Origin: Mixta intestinalis
Lineage (GTDB): Bacteria; Pseudomonadota; Gammaproteobacteria; Enterobacterales; Enterobacteriaceae
Direction of reading: 5' to 3'
DNA length: 64,000 nt
Assembly: GCF_009914055.1 (NCBI RefSeq)
Contig: NZ_CP028271.1
Coordinates: 62,001-126,000 of the forward strand
The notes under the pieces were generated by a model. It was not told where the DNA came from, made no database searches, and worked only from the letters and a program-made list of their open reading frames with translations. Position 1 is the first letter of the stretch, and each line of letters opens with the position of its first letter. Below, piece by piece: positions 35,010 to 43,847 of this stretch. Position numbers and translations under genes: made by a program.

Positions 35010-35372
35010 ATGGAATACGAATTTTTACGTGACGTTACCGGCCAGGTGAAGGTACGTATGAGTATGGGCCATGAGGCGGTCGGTCACTGGTTTAACGAAG
35101 AAGTTAAAGGCAACATAGCGCTGCTGGATGAGGTTGAAGCCGCTGCGCAGAGCGTTAAGGGTAGCGAACGTGAGTGGCAGCATCAGGGACATGAATACAC
35201 GCTTTCACTGAATGGCGAGGAGGTGATGATTCGCGCTAATCAGCTAGAGTTTGATAATGATGAGCTGGAAGAAGGGATGAGCTATTACGATGAAGAAAGC
35301 CTCTCTTTCTGCGGTATGGAAGATTTTCTGGCGGTGATTGCCGCCTGGCGTGCCTTTATGCAGGGACGCTAA
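35010..35372 (+). CDS. yacL: YacL family protein (UPF0231)
   Basis: 120-residue acidic protein of unknown function, nearly identical in length and very similar to E. coli YacL: it begins MEYEFLRDVTGQVKVRMSMG and contains HEAVGHWFNEEVKGN and SYYDEESLSFCGMEDF. The ATG at 35010 matches the E. coli start; the frame extends upstream to 34827 but that part is not conserved. In E. coli it lies directly between acnB and speD; here both sides carry insertions. Confidence 0.93.
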   Translation: MEYEFLRDVTGQVKVRMSMGHEAVGHWFNEEVKGNIALLDEVEAAAQSVKGSEREWQHQGHEYTLSLNGEEVMIRANQLEFDNDELEEGMSYYDEESLSFCGMEDFLAVIAAWRAFMQGR

Positions 35373-35431
35373 AAAAGCAGGGCAGCTGACACCGCCCTGT
35401 AGACCGATAAAAATGACGGGATATTGCACGG

Positions 35432-36112
35432 CTAGCTTAGTGAGGCACCGCCGCAAATGACGATCTCCTGGCCGGTAATCGCGGCGGCGGCGTGGGAGAG
35501 CAGAAAACTTACCAGCGCCGCCACTTCGTCAGGCTGGATATAGCGTCCGATCGGAGGGCGCTGCGGTGGCGAACTGGCCCGTCCCGGCTGTTTCAGCATC
35601 GGCGTTTCCGTCGCGCCAGGAGCCACAACGTTAACGGTCACGCCGCGCGGAGCCAGCTCTGCTGCCCAGCTGCGCGCCATTCCTGTTATCGCCGCTTTGG
35701 TCGCGACATACTGGCTGCGTCCCGCCGCGCCGCGTGAGGTGCGACTACCGATAAGCACGATGCGCCCGTTGCCGGGGAGTCGATCGATCAAACCGTTAGC
35801 AATGAACTCCGCCACCCGTACATGCAGATGCCACAGCCGTTTGCTGATGTTGCTGTCCAGCGCGCCCAGCTCTGCCGCCTGCATTATTCCGGCGGCGTGA
35901 ATAAACGCATCGGGCGCAGGCAAAGTGGGCAGCAGCGCGGCCAGGGCCGCCTCGTCATACAGATCGATAGCGATATTACGCAGCGCGGGATGCGCCTCGC
36001 CGCTGGCCGTGCGGCTCAGTCCGGTCACCTGCCAGCCTTCGCGCAGCAGCCGTTCAACGATGGCGCGACCGATGCCGGAGCTGGCACCGGTTACCAGCGC
36101 ATGACGCTTCAT
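35432..36112 (-). CDS. Short-chain dehydrogenase/reductase
   Basis: 226-residue SDR with the nucleotide-binding TGASSGIGRA motif at the N-terminus, HAAGI (NNAG-like) near residue 92, and the YVATKAA catalytic Tyr-x-x-x-Lys near 140. Probably an NAD(P)-dependent oxidoreductase acting on a hydroxyl or keto group of the substrate handled by this cluster. Last gene of the six-gene minus-strand set; its ATG overlaps the stop of the YhcH-like gene by four bases. Confidence 0.88.
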   Translation of the reverse strand: MKRHALVTGASSGIGRAIVERLLREGWQVTGLSRTASGEAHPALRNIAIDLYDEAALAALLPTLPAPDAFIHAAGIMQAAELGALDSNISKRLWHLHVRVAEFIANGLIDRLPGNGRIVLIGSRTSRGAAGRSQYVATKAAITGMARSWAAELAPRGVTVNVVAPGATETPMLKQPGRASSPPQRPPIGRYIQPDEVAALVSFLLSHAAAAITGQEIVICGGASLS

Positions 36113-36585
36113 GACGCTCTCCGTAGCATCTCAACCGGTACTTTGAAGACCGCTTTTCGTACCCGCGCCGGCTTATCTACCGCACACAATGCCTGATGCG
36201 CCTCACCCGGCGCGAAAACAGCAAAGTCGCCCGGTTGCAGGTGTAGCTGCTGACGCAGCGTTGGCTGTGTAAGGATAAACAGATCGGGTTTGCGTTCCTC
36301 CGCTGGTGCTGCGCTGACATCAGCAACGTCGTAGCGAATAATCTCTTCTCCCGCCAGCACCACCTGAATATCCAGCCAGCGCCGGTGATATTCTGTATGC
36401 CGCTGGGCAGCGGGCGAGGTTTCACTGTCGCCGATATTGCAGAACCAGCTGGCACCTTCCGGCTGTAGCCGTCCGTCCGGTGCTGCCTGGAGCGCCGCCA
36501 GTGAACATTCCGGACGCGCCAGCAGATCGTGCAGCACATCAGGCAGCGTTGCCAGCGCCAGCGCGTTCAGGTTGCCTGTAATCAT
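36109..36585 (-). CDS. YhcH/YjgK/YiaL family protein
   Basis: 158-residue cupin-like protein of the family that includes NanQ/YhcH (sialic acid anomerase) and the beta-galactosidase small subunit. Family features are HTEYHRRWLDIQVVLAGEE (metal-binding His/Glu cluster) and FAVFAPGEAHQ. Members usually help interconvert sugar anomers or assist a partner enzyme in sugar-acid or amino-sugar catabolism. It lies between the sialidase-like gene and the SDR with a 4-base overlap to the latter. Confidence 0.88.
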   Translation of the reverse strand: MITGNLNALALATLPDVLHDLLARPECSLAALQAAPDGRLQPEGASWFCNIGDSETSPAAQRHTEYHRRWLDIQVVLAGEEIIRYDVADVSAAPAEERKPDLFILTQPTLRQQLHLQPGDFAVFAPGEAHQALCAVDKPARVRKAVFKVPVEMLRRAS

Positions 36586-36607
36586 CGGTTTCTCCTTTAT
36601 TTGCGAT

Positions 36608-37798
36608 TCAACCCGTTACCCAGCTTTCATCAACGCAGGTGTATTTAATTGCCTGACGATGCCAGGTCCAGGCAATATGCAGCTTGCCGTCCAGCCCCTG
36701 CTTGATGCTGGGATAGGAGAGCTCGCGGTTCAGGCGCTGCTGCGAGTTATTCGTCATGCAGTAGCCGTCACCTTCCTCCAGATTGCGCTGCCACGGCCAG
36801 CTTCTGCCGCCGTCTTTCGAGATCGCCAGCGTCATCGGCGCACGCGGCGCGCCCCAGAACGCGGTACGTCCGGTATGCGTGACCGGCTGAGTGGCGCTAA
36901 CCGATGCCGTTGCTTCTTCTTCCTCATCCTCAATCTCATCGTAGAGCGAGGTACGACGTTCGCTGGCACCTTCCGCGCTCATGGCGTTGAACACCAGCGC
37001 GAGATCGCCATTGGCAAGCGCGGTGACCTGAATAGAAGAGTTGTTATTCGGCAGCTCGGTAGGTTGTGGCGCGCTCCAGCTCTGACCGCCGTCGGTTGAG
37101 CGGCTTTGCCAGATATGATCCGCCCAACGGCTGCGATAGAGCGCCAGCAGCGAACCGTCCTTCAGCAGCACGATATTCATATGAACGCAGCCGACACTGT
37201 CGGGAACCGCCACATCCTGCCAGCTACGCCCGTTATCGCGTGAGATTTTCACCGCGCTGACATCATCGTTGCCCACCCATTTTTCGCCCGGCTGTGTACG
37301 GCAGTAGAAAACCGGCAGCAGCCAGGCACCGTCCGGCAGTACCACGATCGGCTGGCGGATAAAGGTGCCGGGCTTATCGAGCAGCGTGCCGATCTCGCCC
37401 CAGCTGTTGCCCATATCCAGCGACTGGCGATAGCGCACGATCGCCGTATCCTGATTGCCTGACTTCTGTGCGGTCCACAGCAGCCACAGCACATTATCCG
37501 GCGCGAGGAACAGCACCGGATTTTGTTCAGAGCGGCTGGGATCGTCAGAGAGCTTACGCGCTTCGCTCCAGCGGCTGGCACCCTTGTTCAGACGTGAGCA
37601 ATAGATCGAAATATCAGCGATGCCTTCCTGAGTGCCGCCAAACCAGACGCACAGCAGGTCGCCGTTTGGTAACGGCAGCAGGTTTGCTGCATGGTTTTGC
37701 GGACAGGCGGAAGGCAGCATCGCCATCAGGCGCTGCGGATCGCCCTCAACCTGAGTAAGCTGACCGTCAAAAGGAAGAGTAGGGGTTGCTTGCGTCAT
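36608..37798 (-). CDS. Sialidase-fold (BNR/Asp-box) protein, cytoplasmic
   Basis: 396 residues from the ATG at 37798 (GGAG 7 bases upstream; one base after the symporter stop). Four Asp-box repeats are visible: SLDMGNSW, SRDNGRSW, STDGGQSW and SKDGGRSW, predicting a six-bladed propeller like exo-sialidases (predicted neuraminidase family). There is no signal peptide, so it should act inside the cell on an imported substrate. An acidic low-complexity insert (DEIEDEEEEA) is present near residue 290. The name sialidase describes the fold; with a NanA-like lyase and NanQ-like protein alongside, a sialic-acid-like or uronate-like substrate is possible. Confidence 0.85.
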   Translation of the reverse strand: MTQATPTLPFDGQLTQVEGDPQRLMAMLPSACPQNHAANLLPLPNGDLLCVWFGGTQEGIADISIYCSRLNKGASRWSEARKLSDDPSRSEQNPVLFLAPDNVLWLLWTAQKSGNQDTAIVRYRQSLDMGNSWGEIGTLLDKPGTFIRQPIVVLPDGAWLLPVFYCRTQPGEKWVGNDDVSAVKISRDNGRSWQDVAVPDSVGCVHMNIVLLKDGSLLALYRSRWADHIWQSRSTDGGQSWSAPQPTELPNNNSSIQVTALANGDLALVFNAMSAEGASERRTSLYDEIEDEEEEATASVSATQPVTHTGRTAFWGAPRAPMTLAISKDGGRSWPWQRNLEEGDGYCMTNNSQQRLNRELSYPSIKQGLDGKLHIAWTWHRQAIKYTCVDESWVTG

Positions 37799-37799
37799 T

Positions 37800-39215
37800 T
37801 CAGGCTCCACTGTTTTGCATATTACGTTTGTTTTTTTCTACCGGCTGTTTCTGCGGGATAAGGTGATCCAGCCCCATAATGATCGCCGGGGTAATCAGGG
37901 CGATATACATATTGTTGACGCCGAACGGATCGCCCAGCAGATACCACACCGAGGTTACGACGCAGGCACCGATCAGTCCGGCGTTAGCGCCGCGCGTGCT
38001 TTTAAAGAACGGCAGGTAGAACGCCATCATCGCTACTACGGAAATCGACAGACGAATGGCGCGGGTAAAGAAAGAGAGCTTAAGCACTTCCGGGACAAAC
38101 AGGACAAACAGCAGCGGCAGGAAGCCGATTGCCAGCGACAGCCAGCGCGTCATTTTAAATTCACGTTCCGGCGTCGGATTACGCATCGGCACATAAAAAT
38201 CTTTGACGATCAGCGAGGCGATAGCCAGCGCAACGGTACTGACGCTCACGAAAATGGAGGCGACCAGCGAGGTGGTGACCAGGCCTGCCAGCCACGGACT
38301 CATATCCTGGAGGAAGACCGGCAGAGCGTAGAGGCTGTTGATGTTGGGGTGCAGATATTTTGCTGCTACGCCGATAATGGCGATAGCGATAGCGATCGGC
38401 AGACAGAAGATAAAGGCGATCCAGGTAGCACGCTTCGCTGAGGCGGCGCTTTTCGTTGAGGAAATCGCCTGGATAACGAACTGGGTACAGAAAATCGAGC
38501 CGATAGTACCGATAAGCCAGGCGAAAATCGTACCCGCGCCGACGTTGCCATCCCAGGTCCAGTAAAATTTCGGCATCTGTTCAACCATCGGTGACACGCC
38601 GCCGGTCATATGCAGCGCCACGCCGAGGATCACCAGAATCCCGAAATATTTCATCGCGCTGTGCAGCAGCGTTACCCACGCCATCCCCTTCATTCCGCCA
38701 AAAGCGAAATAAAAGGTACTGACGATAGCGGTAATAAAGGCGGCTACCGGCAGATTGACTTTTAATACCGTGGAGATCGCCGCCGCGCCGCTGACATAAT
38801 TGCCGACGTTCACCAACAGCAGCGCGTAAATCATAATGATGGAAATAATATTTTTGGTGGAGGTGCCATATTTCTCCGCAATTGCGCCGGAGATAGTAAT
38901 TTTGCCGGTGTTATAAATACGTTTCACCAGCAGCATACCGAATAGCGGAAAGCCGATCGCCGCGCCGATAACCGACCAGGAGGCGGCGAAGCCATTTTCA
39001 AATGCCGCCTGTGCGGTGCCGATAGTTGATTTTGCACCAATATATTCGGACATCAGCATAATACCGACGATAAACGCCGGCATAGCGCGTGAACCTTCCA
39101 TGAAATCACCGGCGCTTTTACTGCGCAGACGCCAGGTTAACCAGGTGGTAAATAAGATATACGCAATCACTATTCCTATAATGATTAACGTATCTGTTGC
39201 AGTAAATTCCTTCAT
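37800..39215 (-). CDS. Sodium:solute symporter (SSS family)
   Basis: 471 residues with about 13 membrane-spanning segments and the SSS pattern near the N-terminus (FMEGSRAMPAFIVGIMLMSEYIGAKSTIG). Likely imports the substrate of this cluster with Na+. It sits between the lyase gene and the sialidase-like gene. A stem-loop GAGGCCG/CGGCCTC at 39245-39264 lies in the 83-base gap to the lyase gene; its T tract faces the plus strand, so it is more likely an mRNA-stabilising hairpin than a terminator for this operon. Confidence 0.9.
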   Translation of the reverse strand: MKEFTATDTLIIIGIVIAYILFTTWLTWRLRSKSAGDFMEGSRAMPAFIVGIMLMSEYIGAKSTIGTAQAAFENGFAASWSVIGAAIGFPLFGMLLVKRIYNTGKITISGAIAEKYGTSTKNIISIIMIYALLLVNVGNYVSGAAAISTVLKVNLPVAAFITAIVSTFYFAFGGMKGMAWVTLLHSAMKYFGILVILGVALHMTGGVSPMVEQMPKFYWTWDGNVGAGTIFAWLIGTIGSIFCTQFVIQAISSTKSAASAKRATWIAFIFCLPIAIAIAIIGVAAKYLHPNINSLYALPVFLQDMSPWLAGLVTTSLVASIFVSVSTVALAIASLIVKDFYVPMRNPTPEREFKMTRWLSLAIGFLPLLFVLFVPEVLKLSFFTRAIRLSISVVAMMAFYLPFFKSTRGANAGLIGACVVTSVWYLLGDPFGVNNMYIALITPAIIMGLDHLIPQKQPVEKNKRNMQNSGA

Positions 39216-39298
39216 TATTGCCTCTCTCAGACGTAATGAACCCTGAGGCCGATATTCCGGCCTCTTTTTTCACGTAAAAATGCAGACGTTTGTTTTTG

Positions 39299-40183
39299 TT
39301 ATTGCAGGTACTGCTTCACAATCTGGCGAATCCGCTGTTCATCGGCGGCGCTGAACTGCACCGCATAGCGGCTTTCGCCGACATCGTGTCCCAGCAGCGC
39401 CACCGCTTTTTTCACCGCGGCGGGAGAGAAGGCGACGCTGTAGAGATCGGTGCGCAGGCCGGTAACGTTCTCCTGTGCCTGACGGGAAGCATCCAGCTCA
39501 CCCGCGTTAAAGTGTCGCCAGATAGCGTTGATTTCACGCGGCGCGACGTTTGCCAGGCCGGAGATACAGGCGGAGCAGCCCTCAACAAAGCCACGGTGGA
39601 TCAAAGAGTCGGGGCCGTTCAGCACGTTGAAATTGTCCAGCCCTTCAGCCGCCTGTAAAAATCCGCTCAGGCTTTCATAGCTGCCTGCGCTGTCTTTAAT
39701 GCCGATAATGTTCGGATGTGCTGCCAGCGTGCGCACCGTTTCCGGCTGGAGCGTGTTGCCGGTGCGTGCCGGGATATTGTAGAGAAACAGCGGTACTTCC
39801 AGCGCATCTGCTACCTGTTGGTAATGGCGGATCAGTTCTTCCTGCTTCAGCGGCACAAACCACGGCGTAATGGCGGAAACCGCGTCTACGCCCAGCCGCG
39901 CCACCTGTTGGCCCAGGCGGATGGTCTCGCGCGTGGAGATCTCGCCAATATGCGCCACTACCGGTGCGCGTCCCGCCGTTTCATCAACGCAGGTTTCGGT
40001 AACCAGCAGTTTTTCCCGCTCGTTCAGCACGAAAAACTCGCCGTTGGTGCCGCCGCAGAAAATACCGTTGCCCGCGTCAAGCTGACGCCGTACCTGCTGG
40101 CGCTGGGCGTCCGGGTTAAACGCGCCCTGCGCGTCAAATGTAGTGACAATGGCGGTCAGCACGCCTGCGATTTTCTTTTTCAT
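39299..40183 (-). CDS. DapA/NanA family lyase
   Basis: 294-residue class I aldolase of the dihydrodipicolinate synthase/N-acetylneuraminate lyase family. Visible are GGTNGEFF near residue 44, the Tyr of LYNIPARTG near 134 and the Schiff-base Lys in IGIKDSAGS near 162. Such enzymes split 2-keto-3-deoxy sugar acids or sialic acids into pyruvate and an aldehyde. It follows the iron alcohol dehydrogenase by two bases, which could reduce the aldehyde released. Specificity cannot be read from the sequence; YagE/YjhH-like and NanA-like roles are both possible. Confidence 0.9.
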   Translation of the reverse strand: MKKKIAGVLTAIVTTFDAQGAFNPDAQRQQVRRQLDAGNGIFCGGTNGEFFVLNEREKLLVTETCVDETAGRAPVVAHIGEISTRETIRLGQQVARLGVDAVSAITPWFVPLKQEELIRHYQQVADALEVPLFLYNIPARTGNTLQPETVRTLAAHPNIIGIKDSAGSYESLSGFLQAAEGLDNFNVLNGPDSLIHRGFVEGCSACISGLANVAPREINAIWRHFNAGELDASRQAQENVTGLRTDLYSVAFSPAAVKKAVALLGHDVGESRYAVQFSAADEQRIRQIVKQYLQ

Positions 40184-40185
40184 CG

Positions 40186-41337
40186 TTACCTCTGCGTCGA
40201 TGTTGGGAACAGGGTCAGGTAGATGTCCCGCACCATGTCGGCGCTAACCTCGGTGGGAACGTTCTTGATCAGGCGCTGCACTTCCAGCGCCGAGGTGACC
40301 AGTGCGGGCAGCTGATCGGCCCCAATACCCAACTCTTCAAGGCTGGCGGGCAGCTTCAGGCGGCGCACCAGCGCGGCGAAATAATCCACCAGCGCGTGGG
40401 ATTTTTCTTCCTCATTCAGGGTGGTATCGGCGTTGGGCAGCAGATCCCACGCCTGCGCGAATTTGCTCACCGCTGCCGGGCGCACGGCCCGCATGCAGGG
40501 GGCCAGCAGAATGGCATTTGCCACGCCGTGCGGCAGATGATATTTGCCGCCCAGCGGGTAGGAGAGGGCATGTACCAGGTGCGTACCGGCATGCGCAATC
40601 GCCGCGCCGCCGTAATAAGAGGCCCACAGCATATCCAGTCGCGCTTCCAGGTTATGCGGCTCGGCGACGCTGGTTTCCAGGCTGGCGAATAATTTTTTCA
40701 GGCCGATCAGCGCATAGTTATCGCTAACCGGGTTTGCCACCGTAGCGGTAAAGCATTCAATCAGATGACAGAGCGCATCAATGCCGGTGGAGGAGGCGAT
40801 ATGAGGCGGCATACTGGTTGTTAGCTCCGGCACCAGCGCCACGTAATCGGGCAGCATGACCGGCGAGATAATCCCCACTTTGGTCTGCTGTTCCGGAATT
40901 GCCAGAATGGCGTTCGGGGTGGCTTCTGAACCGGTACCGGCGGTGGTAGGGATCAATAGTGAAGGCAGGCGCGCGGTGGGTTTTACGCCGTTCAACAACG
41001 CCTCCAGCGTCGGCGCGTCCGGCGCACGCAGTACCGACAGCAGTTTCGCCACGTCCAGAACGCTGCCGCCGCCGACGCCGATAACCATCTCTACCTGATC
41101 GCCTTCAATATCACTCAGTAGCGCGGCCACGTCGTGCTGGCTTGGTTCGGGCGGTACGGTATCAATGAGGGTGAACGTCGTCGCCTGACGGCGCAGCCGT
41201 TCAATCAGTTCCGCCACCGCAGGAATCGCGATGATGTTCTTATCCGTCACCAGCAGCAGGTTGCGCCGGTTCTGCATCAGATAGCTGATGTCATTAAGCG
41301 CCTGGTAGCCGCTGATAAGGGTGCTGTTGATGTTCAT
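40186..41337 (-). CDS. Iron-containing alcohol dehydrogenase
   Basis: Group III (Fe2+-dependent) dehydrogenase of 383 residues with the NAD(P)-binding GGGSVLDVAKL motif near residue 90, PTTAGTGSEAT, and the metal-ligand regions GIDALCHLIE and HALSYPLGGKYHLPHG. It probably reduces an aldehyde or oxidises an alcohol group in the pathway. First gene of the six-gene minus-strand set, divergent from the kinase gene across 268 bases with a CRP-like site and a palindrome. Confidence 0.92.
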   Translation of the reverse strand: MNINSTLISGYQALNDISYLMQNRRNLLLVTDKNIIAIPAVAELIERLRRQATTFTLIDTVPPEPSQHDVAALLSDIEGDQVEMVIGVGGGSVLDVAKLLSVLRAPDAPTLEALLNGVKPTARLPSLLIPTTAGTGSEATPNAILAIPEQQTKVGIISPVMLPDYVALVPELTTSMPPHIASSTGIDALCHLIECFTATVANPVSDNYALIGLKKLFASLETSVAEPHNLEARLDMLWASYYGGAAIAHAGTHLVHALSYPLGGKYHLPHGVANAILLAPCMRAVRPAAVSKFAQAWDLLPNADTTLNEEEKSHALVDYFAALVRRLKLPASLEELGIGADQLPALVTSALEVQRLIKNVPTEVSADMVRDIYLTLFPTSTQR

Positions 41338-41455
41338 AAAATCTGCTTTTCCTCTCGTAAAGCCGGGGCCGTTTAAGAAAATGATTACATTTCATCAGAT
41401 TCAAAAAATGGCCTGTGCACGGTTGCCCAAATTTATAGGGTATATCGCTTTTTAT

Positions 41456-41493
41456 TAATTTGAGATTGCTCACATTTAATCAATCATGATTGA
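41456..41493. promoter_or_regulatory. CRP-like site and perfect palindrome in the divergent control region
   Basis: TTTGA-GATTGC-TCACA (41459-41474) matches the CRP half-sites TGTGA/TCACA at nine of ten positions. Six bases on, TCAATCATGATTGA (41480-41493) is a perfect 14-bp palindrome, a good candidate operator for the DeoR-type regulator encoded at 43848. Both lie between the divergent alcohol dehydrogenase and kinase genes. Confidence 0.6.
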
Positions 41494-41605
41494 ATATAAT
41501 CAATTCACGGTCTGGAATTAGCCTTCCTGGCACGACGAGGGGATATGAAGAACGATGGCAACCACCCTGCTGGCGAAGCAGTAACGCAGTGAACAAGGAG
41601 AGGCT

Positions 41606-42868
41606 ATGAAATTGCTGGTCATTGCTGATGACTTTACCGGTGCCAACGACACCGGCGTTCAGCTGGCAAAGAAGGGAGCGCATACCGAAGTAGTGTTCTC
41701 TTTACAGCAGAAACCTTCAGCACGCGCCGATGTGCTGGTAGTGAATACCGAAAGCCGCGCCTGTGACGCTGAAGCAGCGGCACAGGCGGTAACGGCGGCG
41801 CTGGCTAACTGGCAGCAGCCAGAATTGCTGATCTACAAAAAAATTGATTCCACTTTTCGCGGCAACGTTGGCGCGGAAATCGAAGCGGCGCTGCTTGCCA
41901 GCGGCAAATCGCTGGCGCTGGTGGCGGCGGCTATTCCCGGCGCGGGCCGTACCACGCTGGAGGGCGAATGCCTGGTTAACGGCACGCCGCTGGCACAAAC
42001 CGAGTTTGCCAGCGATCCGCGCACGCCCATTGTTGCTTCACGGATTAAAACTATCCTGGCGCAGCAAAGCGCATTGCCGGTAACGGAAATTACGCTGGCG
42101 TCGCTGCACAACGGCGAGCTGCCCGCGCTGCTGCGTCAGTATCAGCAAGGTACGCCCACCATCGCAGTGGTGGATGCGTTAACGGAGCAGGATTTAACCC
42201 ACATTGCCACCGTAGCGCTGTCGTTATCGCAAACGCCGCTGCTGGTAGGGGCAGCCGGACTGGCCAGCGCGCTGCCGGTTAGCGCCTGGCTGCCCGCGCA
42301 GCAAACCTTACCGGTGCTGGTGGTTGCCGGTTCGATGAGCGAAGCCACCCGCCGTCAGGTTGAGCTGGCGCTGCGCAGCCAGCGCGCGCAGGTGGTTGAG
42401 CTGGATGCGGCGCAGCTGCTGCAGGCCGATGAGGACGCGATTCAGGCGCTGGCGCGCCAGGCGTGCGCGCAGCTGGCTGTGGGACAGCACTGTATTTTAC
42501 GCACCAGCCGCAACACGACGGATCGCCATCAAATAGAGGCGCTGAGCCAGCAGTTTCGGTACAGCCGCGCGGCGCTGGGCGAACGGCTCAGCCAGCGGCT
42601 GGGCGAACTGACGCTGGCAATTATCGGCCAGGCCCGCATCGGCGGCCTGTTTCTGACCGGCGGCGATATTGCTATTGCGGTGGCGCAGGCGCTGGGCGCT
42701 GAGGGCTATCGCATCCAGCAGGAGGTTGCGCCCTGTATTCCATGTGGCCGCTTTATTAACAGCGAGCTTGACGATCTGCCGGTGATTACCAAAGCCGGGG
42801 GTTTTGGTTCAGAGAGTACGCTTTGTGACGCGCTCTCGTTTATTGAGGAGATGTACAGTGACCACTAA
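41606..42868 (+). CDS. dtnK: Four-carbon acid sugar kinase (D-threonate kinase type)
   Basis: 420-residue member of the former DUF1537 family. It starts with the nucleotide/acid-binding IADDFTGANDTGVQLAKKG and has YKKIDSTFRGN near residue 78, then a C-terminal ATP-binding domain with GGLFLTGGDIA and KAGGFGSE. The pairing with a PdxA2-type dehydrogenase directly downstream is the known D-threonate (or D-erythronate) arrangement: kinase makes the 4-phosphate, PdxA2 oxidises and decarboxylates it to dihydroxyacetone phosphate. Exact substrate is inferred from this context. RBS AAGGAGAGG. Confidence 0.88.
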   Translation: MKLLVIADDFTGANDTGVQLAKKGAHTEVVFSLQQKPSARADVLVVNTESRACDAEAAAQAVTAALANWQQPELLIYKKIDSTFRGNVGAEIEAALLASGKSLALVAAAIPGAGRTTLEGECLVNGTPLAQTEFASDPRTPIVASRIKTILAQQSALPVTEITLASLHNGELPALLRQYQQGTPTIAVVDALTEQDLTHIATVALSLSQTPLLVGAAGLASALPVSAWLPAQQTLPVLVVAGSMSEATRRQVELALRSQRAQVVELDAAQLLQADEDAIQALARQACAQLAVGQHCILRTSRNTTDRHQIEALSQQFRYSRAALGERLSQRLGELTLAIIGQARIGGLFLTGGDIAIAVAQALGAEGYRIQQEVAPCIPCGRFINSELDDLPVITKAGGFGSESTLCDALSFIEEMYSDH

Positions 42869-43841
42869 GACAATTGCCGTAACCATGGGCGATCCCGCCG
42901 GTATCGGCCCGGAAATTATTGTCAAAGCGCTTTCTGAGGGGGAATTAAACGGTGCGCCCGCGGTGGTGGTGGGATGCCTGGAGACGCTGAAGCGCATTAT
43001 GACGCAGGCCAACCTGCCGCCCGTTGAGCTGCGGGAAATCAATCGCGTCGCCGACGCGCAATTTACGCCGGGCGTGATTAACGTGCTCAATGAGCCGCTG
43101 GCCGATCCGGCGTCGCTGGTTGCCGGTAAAGTACAGGCACCGGCGGGCGATCTTGCCTGGCGCTGCGTGCGCCGTGCCGCCGAGCTGGCAATGGCGGGCG
43201 AGGTTCACGCTATCGCCACCGCGCCGCTGAATAAGGAAGCGCTGCACGCCGCCGGGCATCTCTATCCTGGTCACACCGAACTGCTGGCACAGCTGACCGG
43301 CAGTAAAGATTATGCGATGGTGCTCTATACCGATCGGATGAAAGTGATTCACGTGTCTACCCATATTGCGCTGCGTAAGTTCCTCGATACCCTCAGCCAG
43401 TCGCGCGTGGAAACGGTAATCGGTATGGCGGATACTTTCCTGCGTCGCGTTGGCTATACCCATCCGCGTATCGCAGTGGCGGGCGTTAACCCGCACGCGG
43501 GCGAAAACGGGCTGTTCGGCGATGAAGAAATCCGTATCGTTGGTCCGGCGATTGAAGCGATGAAGGCGAAAGGCATCGATGCTTATGGTCCTTGTCCACC
43601 GGATACCGTTTACCTGCAATGTCACGAAGGGCAGTACGATATGGTGGTGGCGATGTATCACGATCAGGGCCACATTCCGCTGAAGCTGCTGGGCTTTTAC
43701 GATGGCGTCAATATTACCGCCGGGCTGCCCTTTATCCGCACCTCGGCTGACCACGGCACCGCGTTTGATATTGCCTGGACAGGTAAAGCGAAGTCTGAGA
43801 GCATGGCGACCTCGATTCAACTTGCGATGCAACTTGCATAG
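42858..43841 (+). CDS. pdxA2: PdxA2-type 4-phospho-D-threonate dehydrogenase
   Basis: 327-residue PdxA family protein with TMGDPAGIGPEIIVKAL at the N-terminus and metal-binding His residues in LYPGHTELLAQ, MYHDQGHIPLK and FIRTSADHGTAFDIAW. The start is GTG at 42858, inside the end of dtnK, with GAGGAG 7 bases upstream; the longer frame to 42804 is not conserved. Because it is coupled to a DUF1537 kinase, it most likely acts on 4-phospho-D-threonate/erythronate rather than in pyridoxal phosphate synthesis. Confidence 0.88.
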   Translation: MTTKTIAVTMGDPAGIGPEIIVKALSEGELNGAPAVVVGCLETLKRIMTQANLPPVELREINRVADAQFTPGVINVLNEPLADPASLVAGKVQAPAGDLAWRCVRRAAELAMAGEVHAIATAPLNKEALHAAGHLYPGHTELLAQLTGSKDYAMVLYTDRMKVIHVSTHIALRKFLDTLSQSRVETVIGMADTFLRRVGYTHPRIAVAGVNPHAGENGLFGDEEIRIVGPAIEAMKAKGIDAYGPCPPDTVYLQCHEGQYDMVVAMYHDQGHIPLKLLGFYDGVNITAGLPFIRTSADHGTAFDIAWTGKAKSESMATSIQLAMQLA

Positions 43842-43847
43842 GGAAAG

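Noticed and set aside
42858..43841. Assignment of the PdxA-like gene to pyridoxal phosphate synthesis
   Set aside because: It is translationally coupled to a DUF1537 kinase and followed by a DeoR regulator, the D-threonate type arrangement.
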